Shown here piece after piece: positions 35,566 through 44,555 of a stretch of 46,267 bases of DNA; positions within the stretch are counted from its first letter, which is position 1; the number at the start of each line of letters is the position of its first letter. Source of the stretch: Ectothiorhodospiraceae bacterium (GTDB lineage: Bacteria > Pseudomonadota > Gammaproteobacteria > Nitrococcales > Aquisalimonadaceae); the NCBI GenBank assembly GCA_020831845.1, contig JAFIFV010000004.1, positions 1-46,267 of the forward strand. The letters run 5' to 3'. Under the pieces are notes generated by a model. That model saw nothing but the letters and a program-made list of their open reading frames with translations. It was not told the origin of the DNA and made no database searches. The position numbers were made by a program, and so were the translations under genes.

Positions 35566-36383
35566 CCCCGTTCGCGGCGATGGTGATTGCCGCGCCCCTG
35601 CTGCTGGCGTCCGCAACGGCGCTGGCCCACAACCCTCTGACGACCACCGGCACGGAGCGCATACCCGCGTTGCTGAGCGCCCTGCTGCTGGCGGGCTTCT
35701 GGCTGTGTTACACAGTGGGTGCCCTGCGCACGCCGGCGGGCCGGATGCGTGCACTGCTGTTTCATGCCACTGCGGTCATCACCGTGCTGACGCTGTTCGG
35801 CCCGCTGGACGACTGGGCTGAAACCAGCACCGCCATGCACATGACCCAGCACATGCTGCTGATGGTGGTGATTGCCCCGCTCTGGGTGTTGGCCCGACCG
35901 CTGCCGCAACTGGCCGCCGCCGGGGGACGAGCCGGCCGCTACCTGTGGGAACCCTTTCTCAAGCTGGCCGCCAGGCCCATGCTGGCCGCCTATCTGCACG
36001 CGGCGGCGATCTGGTTCTGGCATACCCCGTATTTCTACATGCTGGCGGTGGAAAACGCCTGGTGGCATGCGGTGGAGCACGCCTGCTTCCTGCTTACCGC
36101 GGGCCCGTTCTGGTGGGCCGTGCTGCGGGCGAACCCCCGCACCACGCCATGGGCCCTGCTGGCACTGCTGTTCACGCTGATGCACACCGGCTTCCTGGGT
36201 GCGCTGCTGACCTTCGCCCAGCAGCCTCTCTACGGTGAAGCCCGCGATCTGCAGGACCAGCAGCTGGCCGGCCTGATCATGTGGGTGGTGGGCGCCATCC
36301 CGTACCTGCTCGCAGCCGGATGGTGTGGTCTGCGCTGGTATCGGCAACTGGTGCGCAGAATGGAAGCTGCCGAGCGCGGCTGA
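35556..36383 (+). CDS. ctaG: CtaG-family (caa3 type) cytochrome c oxidase assembly factor
   Basis: Polytopic membrane protein of 275 residues with about seven hydrophobic segments, matching CtaG_caa3 (PF09678). Conserved His motifs are MHMTQHMLLMVV, WFWHTPYFY and AVEHACFLLTA. The family is required for oxidase assembly, probably by supplying copper to CuB. Last gene of the oxidase operon; the convergent serine hydrolase gene ends 36 bases beyond. Confidence 0.9.
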   Translation: MRLTPFAAMVIAAPLLLASATALAHNPLTTTGTERIPALLSALLLAGFWLCYTVGALRTPAGRMRALLFHATAVITVLTLFGPLDDWAETSTAMHMTQHMLLMVVIAPLWVLARPLPQLAAAGGRAGRYLWEPFLKLAARPMLAAYLHAAAIWFWHTPYFYMLAVENAWWHAVEHACFLLTAGPFWWAVLRANPRTTPWALLALLFTLMHTGFLGALLTFAQQPLYGEARDLQDQQLAGLIMWVVGAIPYLLAAGWCGLRWYRQLVRRMEAAERG

Positions 36384-36419
36384 TGACCAGCGCGCGACCC
36401 GGCGACATCCCCTGCCCGG

Positions 36420-37694
36420 CTACTCCTCCAGCGCCTGGGCCACCAGCGCGCGCAGCTCTCTCCGCACAGGCACCAGCGTGGACGGAATAAGCTGGGCCAT
36501 CTGGATCACGATCAGATCCTCCACCGGATCGATCCAGAATTGCGTGTTGGCCATGCCGGTCCAGAAGTACTCTCCCACCGAGCCCATGGTTTGCGCCCTG
36601 GCCGGGTCCAGGACCACCGCGAAGCCCAGGCCGAAGCCCACCCCCGAGCCCATGTGTGCATTGTTGAAGCGCGGCTGGCCCATGTCCGCCATGGAGCCGG
36701 CAAGGTGGTTGCACCGCATGTATTCCACGGTCTTTTTGCCCAGCAGCCGTTCACCGTCCAGCATGCCGCTGTTTCGCAGCATCAATGCGAAGCGCAGATA
36801 ATCCTCGGTGGTGGACGTCAGGCCCCCACCGCCCGAGAGGATGGCCGCCGGCCTGGAGAAGCGGCCGCCTGGGGCTGGGTCGTTCAGTTTCAGGCCCCCG
36901 ACCGGTTCCGGCAACAGCTCGGTGATTTCCTCGACCAGCCGCGGCGGCGGATTCATGCGACTGGAGGTGTACATGGCCGCGAACCGATCCAGCTTCGCTT
37001 CGTCCACGTGGAAAGCAGTGTCGTGCATGCCCAACGGGCTGAAGATGCGCTGCTGGAAGAATTCGTCCAGCGACTGTCCGGAGATCACTTCCACCACGCG
37101 ACCCAGCACGTCGGTGGAGACGCCGTAGTTCCATTGGGTTCCAGGGTGAAACTGCAGGGGCAACTCCGCAAGCCTGCCCACCATCTCCGCCAGCGAACCC
37201 TCGGCCGCGGAGAAGTTGATTCCATGGCGACGGTACAACGCGTCCACCGGAGAAACCTGGCCGAAATCGTAGGTGAACCCGGCGGTGTGCGTGAGGAGAT
37301 GGCGCAGCGTGATCAGGCTGCGCGCGGGTTCCAGCACCGGGGCATCGGCGTCGCCGCCGACCACGACCTGCATATCGGTGAACTCCGGCAGGAAGCGCGC
37401 GACCGGATCGTCCAGTTGGAAGGCGCCTTCCTCGTAGAGCATCATCGCCGCCACGCTGGTCACGGGCTTGGTCATGGAATACACGCGGAAGATGGAGTCC
37501 GAACGGACTTCGCCGCGGCGTTCCACGTCCAGCGTTCCCGCCGCGCCGTAATAGGCATTACGCCCGCGGCGGTTGATCAGCACGCTGATGCCGGCCAGGC
37601 GCTCGCTGTCCACGTGTGCCTGCATCCAGTGATCGATGCGCCTGAGGCGGTCCAGGGAAATCCCCAGTTGATCGGGTTTGGTCAGTTCCAGCAC
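36420..37694 (-). CDS. Serine hydrolase, class C beta-lactamase-like
   Basis: Beta-lactamase/transpeptidase-fold hydrolase of 424 residues. The nucleophile motif is Ser73-Met-Thr-Lys76, the Tyr motif is at Tyr190 (WNYGVS), and the late glycine-rich region includes GSGVGFGLGF. No signal peptide is visible, so it is likely cytoplasmic and more probably an esterase or D-aminopeptidase-like enzyme than a true beta-lactamase. The start is GTG at 37694 with GGAGGAGGAG upstream. The 240 bases beyond its start, up to the foldase gene, hold nothing else I can identify. Confidence 0.9.
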   Translation of the reverse strand: MLELTKPDQLGISLDRLRRIDHWMQAHVDSERLAGISVLINRRGRNAYYGAAGTLDVERRGEVRSDSIFRVYSMTKPVTSVAAMMLYEEGAFQLDDPVARFLPEFTDMQVVVGGDADAPVLEPARSLITLRHLLTHTAGFTYDFGQVSPVDALYRRHGINFSAAEGSLAEMVGRLAELPLQFHPGTQWNYGVSTDVLGRVVEVISGQSLDEFFQQRIFSPLGMHDTAFHVDEAKLDRFAAMYTSSRMNPPPRLVEEITELLPEPVGGLKLNDPAPGGRFSRPAAILSGGGGLTSTTEDYLRFALMLRNSGMLDGERLLGKKTVEYMRCNHLAGSMADMGQPRFNNAHMGSGVGFGLGFAVVLDPARAQTMGSVGEYFWTGMANTQFWIDPVEDLIVIQMAQLIPSTLVPVRRELRALVAQALEE

Positions 37695-37934
37695 GTGACG
37701 GCTCCTCCTCCGGTGCGCAAGCGCGTTGCGTTCAGCGTAGCGAATCCGCCCCCCCTGTGCAGGGGCACGGGCCTACCCTGAGACTACGGGATCATCGGCG
37801 TTTCGGGAATCCGCCATGTTTCGCGTGCGCCACGCCAGCATCGCGAAATCCAGCATCGGCCGGCTTTCCCACGATGCGCGAGGCATCTGGAGAGCGCCGG
37901 GGGAAGGAGCCTCCGACCTCCAGTTCCAGTCCGT

Positions 37935-38864
37935 TTACTGCCGCATTTCCAGCTCTGCCGGGAGTCGCAGCGCCTCCCTGTCGTCGAAATGCGCCTCGAC
38001 CAGCTTCTCCAGCTCCCGTTCCCTGTCCCTCTCCGCCAGCCCCGCTGTCAACAGATTCTCGCGCTCCGCGAGAAAAGCCTCGACCCGCGCATTCCAGGTT
38101 GCGCGCCGTTCTTCCAGTTCCCGAACACGCGCGGCGGCGTCCTCTTCGAACGCCTCCCGGTAGAGTTCCGCCACCGCAGCGGGATCGGCCTGCTCGCCCT
38201 GTTCACTGCGCAGACTGGCGACCCGTTCCCGTACCTCCAGCAATTGGCGACTACGGCCGGTGGAGCGGGATTCGGTGAACTCCCCTGCCAGGTACGCCAG
38301 GTCCATGGCCTCCTCTTCGGCGAAGAACGCGTCCGAGAGCACCAGTCCCAGAACCTGTCGCCGGGTATCGTAGGTCAACTGGAAGCGCTGCTCGGAATCC
38401 ATGGGCTGACTGGCGAGCAACCGATTCTCCAATTCCCGCAGATAGGCCAGATAACGCTCGAAGACGGCCAGGATCTCCTTCTTCACGGCTGCAGAGAGCT
38501 TGCGGCGGCGCAGCTCGCTCTCCAGCAGGTCACGGGAGGCCGCCACTCCGTGGCGGGAGGCATCGGCGAGGAAGTGGTCGAACAGGTCACGCAGTGCCCG
38601 GTCCGGGACCAGCGTGCCGCCGTCAACCGTGATCCTCCCATCCACGGCGGGAACCGGAACGCGATCGAGCTGTTGTTCCTGCTCAAGCGAGTCCCCGGCC
38701 GGCAACGAGCCTGGTGGCGCTTCAGTCAGGTGCTGCTCCACCTCCGACTTCGACTCGACCGCAACCCCGCCAGCTTCGGGTAATTCAGTGTCACGCCCCG
38801 AAAGGCCCCAGAGAATCAGGGCCAGCACGAGGCCGGCCCCGATCACGGTCAGTTTTCCCGCCAT
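37935..38864 (-). CDS. lifO: Lipase-specific foldase (Lif)
   Basis: Inner-membrane steric chaperone that folds the secreted lipase in the periplasm. The 309-residue protein has an N-terminal anchor (about 5-20), an acidic spacer with low sequence complexity, then the all-helical Lif domain. The ALRDLFDHFL segment near 91-100 corresponds to the Lif motif region. The charged helices at the C-terminal end match the extended Lif fold. It begins three bases after the lipase stop, the usual lipase-foldase pairing. Confidence 0.86.
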   Translation of the reverse strand: MAGKLTVIGAGLVLALILWGLSGRDTELPEAGGVAVESKSEVEQHLTEAPPGSLPAGDSLEQEQQLDRVPVPAVDGRITVDGGTLVPDRALRDLFDHFLADASRHGVAASRDLLESELRRRKLSAAVKKEILAVFERYLAYLRELENRLLASQPMDSEQRFQLTYDTRRQVLGLVLSDAFFAEEEAMDLAYLAGEFTESRSTGRSRQLLEVRERVASLRSEQGEQADPAAVAELYREAFEEDAAARVRELEERRATWNARVEAFLAERENLLTAGLAERDRERELEKLVEAHFDDREALRLPAELEMRQ

Positions 38865-38867
38865 GGT

Positions 38868-39803
38868 TCAGAAACCGGCCTGCTGCAGGCGGTTCGCATG
38901 CTGACGATAGAGTGTGGTGGGTTTCACCTCGAACGGCGAAACCAGCCCGAATGTCTGGTTCACCAGATCCAGGTGATTCATGCGGTAGTCGTCCCGGATC
39001 ACATACCCCAGCCGGGAGCTGCAGCGCCCGACCAGGCCGTCATTACGCTCGTCGAACACAAAAGCCAGGCTGGTCAGGCCCAGTGCGGCATCGCTGGGGT
39101 CCAGGACGTTGGTGAGCACACTGGTGCCGCCCCAGGAAAAGTAGCGGACACCATCGACCATGTGGGCTGCATTGCCGCAGCCTGAAGGCACAGCCGCACC
39201 GTGGTAGCGGGAGTTGAAGTCTTCCAGGCCGGCCGTGGTCAGGCTGTCCAGCGCGGCCACGGAATCCGCCCCGCTCCAGCCGCCCCCCGACAGCACATTG
39301 ATCAGGTTGCCGAAGCCGTTCGCAATACTGCTGACAACGGATTCCGAGATGCCGCCTTCCCGCAGGCCGGCCCGTATCACGTCCGCGACCGTCGAGCCCT
39401 GGTTCGGTGTTCCCACAGATGTCACCGATGCGACCAGTTGCGGGCGCGTCGCAGCCACATAGCGGGCGGTCAGGCCGCCCTGGCTGTGGCCGATAAGATT
39501 GACCCTGTCAGCACCGCTGATGGCAAGGATGTCCTCCACCTGCTGGGCGAGCTGTTCGCCCCGCACCTCGTTGGACTGGACCGGATCCACCTTGACCACG
39601 TAGACGTCGGCACCCCCGCGCTCCAGCTCGGCGGGAATCCGGTACCAGTAGTTGATGGCACCGGCGATGGAATCGAAACCCAGCAGGCCGTGGACCAGCA
39701 CAATGGGGTAACGGGTAGCGGTGTAGCCGGCATGCGCCACCTGGCTCGCCAGCAGCAGCAATAGCGCAGCCGCCACGGCCCGAAGGGACGTGTTCCTGTA
39801 CAT
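38868..39803 (-). CDS. lip: Secreted triacylglycerol lipase, family I
   Basis: Extracellular lipase of 311 residues. The signal peptide ends near AHA (residue 25). Catalytic Ser107 lies in GHSQGG, with Asp255 and His277 completing the triad; VHGLLG is the oxyanion region. Cys209 and Cys261 align with the disulfide of Pseudomonas family I lipases, and the foldase next door confirms the class. I chose the ATG at 39803, preceded by GGAGGAGAG; an upstream in-frame ATG lacks a signal peptide at the right place. A palindrome overlaps its promoter. Confidence 0.93.
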   Translation of the reverse strand: MYRNTSLRAVAAALLLLLASQVAHAGYTATRYPIVLVHGLLGFDSIAGAINYWYRIPAELERGGADVYVVKVDPVQSNEVRGEQLAQQVEDILAISGADRVNLIGHSQGGLTARYVAATRPQLVASVTSVGTPNQGSTVADVIRAGLREGGISESVVSSIANGFGNLINVLSGGGWSGADSVAALDSLTTAGLEDFNSRYHGAAVPSGCGNAAHMVDGVRYFSWGGTSVLTNVLDPSDAALGLTSLAFVFDERNDGLVGRCSSRLGYVIRDDYRMNHLDLVNQTFGLVSPFEVKPTTLYRQHANRLQQAGF

Positions 39804-39855
39804 GATGACTCTCCTCCTTGGCTGCCGACTTCGGGCTGTCCCGCCTCGTGCCGGC

Positions 39856-39892
39856 ATTATCATGGTTTTCAATACGGGTACGTACTGTACCC
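39856..39892 (-). promoter_or_regulatory. Lipase promoter with palindromic operator
   Basis: On the minus strand GATAAT (39861-39856) is a good -10 element, but the -35 region has no match to the consensus. In its place lies GGGTAC-GTACT-GTACCC (39876-39892), a perfect 6-5-6 inverted repeat centred on the -35 position. This arrangement suggests a regulator, either an activator or a blocking repressor, that controls lipase and foldase expression. The regulator is not identified. Confidence 0.55.
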
Positions 39893-39991
39893 ATTACAAA
39901 CCTAGACCATACGGAGGAGAATGGAAGGTGCCGGGGGAGAGGAATCTGTCGCTGCCGCGCGGCGGTGCGGCCGGCGCGGCAGCAAACAAGG

Positions 39992-40687
39992 TCATTTCAC
40001 ATCAATGAGTTCCACATCGAAGATCAGTGTTGCGCCACCGGGAATCGTGGGGGGTGAACCGCGATCCCCATAAGCAAGATCGGATGGGATCACGAGCCGG
40101 ATCTTGCCACCGGGGGCGATCAACTGCACGCCCTCGGTCCAGCCGGGAATCACCTGATCCAACCGGAAGGTGGCCGTCTCGCCACGGCGGTGCGAGGAAT
40201 CGAACACCGTGCCGTCGGTCAGCCTCCCCTCGTAATGCACTTCCACCGTGTCCTCGGCCTCCGGCCGTTCCCCGCTGCCTTGCTCGACAATGCTGTAAGC
40301 AAGGCCGGAATCGGTCAGCGTGCCGCCTTCCGCCACGAACTCGTCGATGTACCGCTGCTCCGACTCCCGTATGCGGGCGCTGGCGCGCTGCTGCCTTTCG
40401 GACACAAAGGCGTTGAGCTGAGGCATGTGTTCACCGGGATCGAGCTCCAGCTCGGCGCCCGAGATCTCATCCCGGAAACCACTGATGACCCGCTCCAGCT
40501 CGTCATCACTGAGTTCGAGATCCGCGAGTTGGCTGCCCATCAGCGCCCCCAGGGTATACAACGCGCTGCGCTTGTCTTCCTCGCCGAGCGTCTCCTCGGC
40601 CTGCGCGGCTCCCACGGCCAGCAGAGCCGAGATGCTCAGGGAGAGCGCCAGGCGTGCTGCCGCAGAACGGGAAATCCATTGCATCAT
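39992..40687 (-). CDS. Periplasmic FKBP-type peptidyl-prolyl isomerase (FkpA/Mip-like)
   Basis: Accelerates proline isomerisation during folding of exported proteins. The 231-residue protein has a signal peptide ending at AQA, a helical dimerisation domain (about 35-120) and a C-terminal FKBP domain with [30 protein letters not shown] and [14 protein letters not shown] at 40690 and ATG at 40687 and 40684 are possible starts. Its location next to a lipase and foldase is suggestive but not evidence of a joint role. Confidence 0.93.
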   Translation of the reverse strand: MMQWISRSAAARLALSLSISALLAVGAAQAEETLGEEDKRSALYTLGALMGSQLADLELSDDELERVISGFRDEISGAELELDPGEHMPQLNAFVSERQQRASARIRESEQRYIDEFVAEGGTLTDSGLAYSIVEQGSGERPEAEDTVEVHYEGRLTDGTVFDSSHRRGETATFRLDQVIPGWTEGVQLIAPGGKIRLVIPSDLAYGDRGSPPTIPGGATLIFDVELIDVK

Positions 40688-40810
40688 CACAGTTCCGTCC
40701 TCGTAGATTGAGAACAGAGAAAGTAACCGCCAGGCTATCCGGAATCCAGTACCATGTGCCTCGCCGCCCCGCGGCAGCCGAAGCCTTTTGTCCAGGAATG
40801 CTCACTGATC

Positions 40811-42034
40811 ATGGCCGGTCTACTGCGCACACTCTGGCTGCCACTGCTGTTGCTGCTGGCAGCACATCTGCTGATACCCGCCTGGCAGGATCTGCCGCGC
40901 GCGTTTCGCCCGCTGTCGGGTCTGGCACCTTACGCGGCGGCACTGCTGGCCGTGGTCACGGCCGCCGCTTTCAACCAGGGCCGGACGGCGCTGACCGGCG
41001 CGCTGCTGGCCCTGGCGTACTGGAGTCTGGAATCGGCCGTGGACGCGGCCCACGCCGACCCGTTCCGGGCTGCAACCTTCTACGCGGCATGCACGGTGCT
41101 GGTGCCGCTGAACGTGCTGCTGCTCCGGCTGCTACCGGAACGGGGTCTGCTGACCTCCCACGGGCTGCTCCGCATGCTGCTGCTGGCGCTGCAGCTGCTG
41201 GCTGTCGCAGTGATCCTGCTGCGCGAGATCAGCGGGCCGTTGATCCTGGTGGGTCGCGATTTTCTGCCGCCTCTGATCGCGAGCGCGCAGATGCCGGATG
41301 CCGGGCTGCTGGCTTTCGTGCTGGCGCTGGCGCTGTCTGGATGGCTGCTCTGGCGGCAGGCGTCCATTCTGGACGGCGGGCTGGTCGTAGCCCTGCTGGC
41401 CCTGCTGCTGGCCGGTCTGCAAGTGGCCGACACGGCAGCCGTGGAAGCCTACCTGACCGCTGGCGGACTGGTGCTCGCCATCACCCTGGTGCTGCAGACC
41501 CACCACATCGCCTACCGCGACGACCTCACCGGCCTGCCCTCCCGCAGGGCCCTGAACCAGCGGCTGGACAGCCTCGGCCGGCGCTACAGTATCGCAATGC
41601 TGGACGTGGACCACTTCAAGCAATTCAACGACACCTACGGCCACGAGGTGGGCGACCAGGTGCTGCGCATGGTGGCGGGCAGGCTGCGCCAGGTGCGCGG
41701 GGGCGGAAAACCCTACCGCTACGGGGGCGAGGAATTCACCATCGTGTTTCCGGGCAAACCGGTGGAGCGTGTCATGGAGGCGCTGGAGGACGTGCGGCAG
41801 TCCATCGAGGAATACCGGATGGTACTCCGGGACCGGGATCGCCCGGCCAACAAGCGCCAGGGCAAGGCGAAACGGGGCCACCGCGACGGCCGCGCCCAGA
41901 CGGTAAGCGTGACCATCAGCATCGGCGTGGCCGAAAGGACCGAAACGCTGCGCACGCCGGACGCCGTGCTGGTGGCCGCCGACAAGGCGTTGTACCGTGC
42001 CAAGAAAACCGGCCGCAACCGGCTATCGACCTGA
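40811..42034 (+). CDS. Membrane diguanylate cyclase (GGDEF)
   Basis: Makes cyclic di-GMP from two GTP. The 407-residue protein has about seven or eight membrane helices (1-230) with no recognised sensor name, then a GGDEF domain. DDLTGLPSRRAL and DVDHFKQFNDTYGHEVGD precede the active-site GGEEF at 305-309. At the inhibitory I-site the usual RxxD is RGGG (Arg296-Gly299), so product inhibition is probably lost. A basic insertion at about 343-366 (RDRDRPANKRQGKAKRG) interrupts the domain. The ATG at 40811 has AGGA about 13 bases upstream; an in-frame ATG at 40754 is the alternative. Confidence 0.9.
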   Translation: MAGLLRTLWLPLLLLLAAHLLIPAWQDLPRAFRPLSGLAPYAAALLAVVTAAAFNQGRTALTGALLALAYWSLESAVDAAHADPFRAATFYAACTVLVPLNVLLLRLLPERGLLTSHGLLRMLLLALQLLAVAVILLREISGPLILVGRDFLPPLIASAQMPDAGLLAFVLALALSGWLLWRQASILDGGLVVALLALLLAGLQVADTAAVEAYLTAGGLVLAITLVLQTHHIAYRDDLTGLPSRRALNQRLDSLGRRYSIAMLDVDHFKQFNDTYGHEVGDQVLRMVAGRLRQVRGGGKPYRYGGEEFTIVFPGKPVERVMEALEDVRQSIEEYRMVLRDRDRPANKRQGKAKRGHRDGRAQTVSVTISIGVAERTETLRTPDAVLVAADKALYRAKKTGRNRLST

Positions 42035-42094
42035 GAACATATCACCGTGCGCAAGGCCCGGGAAAACCCGACGCCACCCACGAGGAGGACGCCA

Positions 42095-42697
42095 ATGAGT
42101 ATCTCACCCGGAGAAACACTGGATTTCTGGTTCGGCCCACTGACCGAGGAAGGATTCACCCGGGACGACAGGTCAGGCCTCTGGTTCAGCAAGAGCGACG
42201 CGCAGGACGCGGACATCCGCGCCCGTTTCCTGCAGCAGGTGGAGCAGGCACTGGCCGGCGAACTGGAGCACTGGGCCGATAGCCCGCAGGGTCGGTTGGC
42301 ACTGATCATCACGCTGGACCAGTTCACGCGGAACATCTTCCGCGACACACCGCGGGCGTTCGAGGGAGACCCCACCGCTCTACGCCATGCACTGCACGGC
42401 ATTGACCGCGGCGAGGAACGGGCGTTGGCGCCCATCCAGCGTGTGTTCCTCTACCTGCCGCTGGAACACGCCGAAGACCTGGACATGCAGGACCGCTCCG
42501 TAGAGCGGTTCCGCGAGCTGGAGCAGCAGGTGCCGCAGCAGCAGGCCAAGGCCTTTGCCGGGTTCACCGACTACGCCGAGCGACACCGGGACGTGATCCG
42601 GGACTTCGGCCGCTTTCCGCATCGGAACGCCATACTGGGCCGTACCAGTTCACCGGCCGAGCAGGAGTACCTGGCACGCCCCGGCTCGGGTTTCTGA
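42095..42697 (+). CDS. DUF924-family protein
   Basis: Soluble protein of 200 residues matching DUF924 (PF06041). Family motifs are LDFWFG, LWFSKS, RLALIITLDQFTRNIFRDTPRAF (in two parts), FLYLPLEHAEDL and FGRFPHRNAILGR. Function unknown; the fold is thought to resemble helical repeat proteins. GAGGAGG lies seven bases before the ATG. Confidence 0.9.
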   Translation: MSISPGETLDFWFGPLTEEGFTRDDRSGLWFSKSDAQDADIRARFLQQVEQALAGELEHWADSPQGRLALIITLDQFTRNIFRDTPRAFEGDPTALRHALHGIDRGEERALAPIQRVFLYLPLEHAEDLDMQDRSVERFRELEQQVPQQQAKAFAGFTDYAERHRDVIRDFGRFPHRNAILGRTSSPAEQEYLARPGSGF

Positions 42698-42734
42698 GCG
42701 CTCTTCCCGGCAAGAGGTGCCCCCGCCCACGCTG

Positions 42735-44357
42735 CTATGCACGCGTTTTGCGGTCCTCGCGGATCATCCGGGCACCGCGTTCGGCGATCATCACCGTGGG
42801 CGAGTTCGTGTTGCCGGAGGTAATGGTGGGCATGACGGAGGCATCCACCACGCGAACACCCTCCACGCCCCGCAACCGCAGCCTCGGATCCACCACCGCG
42901 TCTTCCTCATCCGCCCGGCCCATCCGGCACGTGCCCACCGGATGGAATATGGTGGTGCCGATGTCGCCGGCGGCCAGTGCCAGTTCCTCGTCGGTCTGGC
43001 ACTGGGGGCCGGGAAGATACTCTTCGGGAGCGTAGGGCTTCAGGGCGTCCATGGACACGATCTGCCGCGTCAGCCGGATGGAGGCCGCGGCCACCCGCCG
43101 GTCCTCCTCGGTGCTGAGATAGTTGGTGGCGATGAGCGGTGCGGCCTCGGGTTCGCGCGAGCGAATGGCGACCGTACCACGCGAGCTGGGCCTGAGATTG
43201 CACACGCTGGCGGTAAACGCCGGGAACGCGTGCAGCGGGTCACCGAACTTGTCCAGCGACAACGGCTGGACGTGGTATTCCAGATCCGGCGTTTCCACAG
43301 CAGGGCTGGATTTCGCAAACAAGCCGAGCTGGCTCGGCGCCATCGACAGCGGGCCGCTGCGGAACATGGCGTATTCCAGCCCCATCTGGACCTTGCCCAG
43401 CCAACTGTTGGCGATCTGGTTCAGCGTGCGTATGCCCTGAACCTTGAAGATGTTGCGCAACTGCAGGTGATCCTGAAGATTGGCGCCGACGCCCTCCAGC
43501 GCCTGCACAACCGGGATACCGTGCTGCTGCAGCAACCCGCCGGGCCCGATGCCAGACCGCTGCAGGATGGCGGGACTGCCGATGGATCCCGCCGCAAGCA
43601 CGGTTTCGATATCGGCATGGACAATATGACGCTCCCCGTCCAGCAGGAACTCGACGCCCTCGGCGCGTCCGCCGTCGAGATTGAGCCGGTCGATCATCGC
43701 CCCGGTCACCACCGTGAGGTTGCGCCGGTGCTGTACCGGGCGCAGGAAGGCCTTGGATGCATTCCAGCGCCAGCCCCGGCGCTGGTTCACCTCGAACCGG
43801 CCGACGCCGGCGTTGTTGCCGCGGTTGAAATCATCCACCTTCGGGATGCCGGCCTGCTCGGCGGCATCGGCGAAGCGGTCGAGTATGTCCCAGCGCAGCC
43901 GTTGCTGCTCCACCCGCCATTCGCCGCCGCTCCCGTGCAGGCCGTTTCCGCCACGCCAGTGGTCCTCGCTTTCGATGAACAGGGGCAGTACCTGCTCCCA
44001 GGACCAGCCTGCATCACCGGTCAGCGACGCCCACTCGTCGTAGTCCCTGGCCTGGCCGCGCATGTAGATCATGGCGTTGATGGAGGAGCAGCCGCCCAGC
44101 ACCTTGCCACGGGCATAGAGAATGGAACGCCCGTTGAGGCCCGGATCCTCCTCGGTGCGATAGCACCAGTCCGTGCGCGGGTTACCGATGCAGTACAGGT
44201 AACCCACCGGGATGTGGATCCAGTGCCAGTTGTCCTTGCCGCCGGCTTCCAGCAACAGCACGGAGATATCGGGATCGGCGGACAGGCGATTCGCCAGCAC
44301 GCAGCCCGCGGTACCGGCACCGGCTATCACATAGTCGAAATGACCAAGACTCTTCAC
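42735..44357 (-). CDS. GMC-family FAD-dependent oxidoreductase (choline/alcohol dehydrogenase-like)
   Basis: Oxidises an alcohol with FAD. The 540-residue product opens with the FAD-binding VIAGAGTAGCVLANRLS, has GGCSSINAMIYMRGQARDYD near residue 85, and ends with the catalytic FHPVGTCRMG and SGNTNSPTVMIAERG motifs. GTG at 44357 is preceded by GGAGGAGGAG; an open frame extends upstream on the same strand but is the shadow of the DJ-1 gene. BetA-type choline dehydrogenase and AlkJ-type aliphatic alcohol dehydrogenase are both possible; no betaine genes are nearby. Confidence 0.91.
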   Translation of the reverse strand: MKSLGHFDYVIAGAGTAGCVLANRLSADPDISVLLLEAGGKDNWHWIHIPVGYLYCIGNPRTDWCYRTEEDPGLNGRSILYARGKVLGGCSSINAMIYMRGQARDYDEWASLTGDAGWSWEQVLPLFIESEDHWRGGNGLHGSGGEWRVEQQRLRWDILDRFADAAEQAGIPKVDDFNRGNNAGVGRFEVNQRRGWRWNASKAFLRPVQHRRNLTVVTGAMIDRLNLDGGRAEGVEFLLDGERHIVHADIETVLAAGSIGSPAILQRSGIGPGGLLQQHGIPVVQALEGVGANLQDHLQLRNIFKVQGIRTLNQIANSWLGKVQMGLEYAMFRSGPLSMAPSQLGLFAKSSPAVETPDLEYHVQPLSLDKFGDPLHAFPAFTASVCNLRPSSRGTVAIRSREPEAAPLIATNYLSTEEDRRVAAASIRLTRQIVSMDALKPYAPEEYLPGPQCQTDEELALAAGDIGTTIFHPVGTCRMGRADEEDAVVDPRLRLRGVEGVRVVDASVMPTITSGNTNSPTVMIAERGARMIREDRKTRA

Positions 44358-44555
44358 GGAATACTCCTCCTCCTGCGCCGGCTCTTTTTTGACTCGCCTT
44401 CCCGGTCGCTTGCATGAAACTACCATGGACTGTGCGCTGAATGCCCGCCCACGGCGACGCGCCCCGTCCGGGCGGTGCAGTACCCGGCTATTACCCGCCG
44501 CCCGCCATGCGCTGCCAGTATGGAAACTCAGCCAGTCAACGTGGAGGAGACCACC

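Noticed and set aside
37816..38163. Open frame upstream of and across the foldase 3' end, plus strand
   Set aside because: Mostly antisense to the foldase gene, Ser/Arg-rich, with no ribosome site or family.
42700..42718. CTCTT/AAGAG stem between convergent DUF924 and GMC genes
   Set aside because: Only five base pairs and no T-tract; could be chance.
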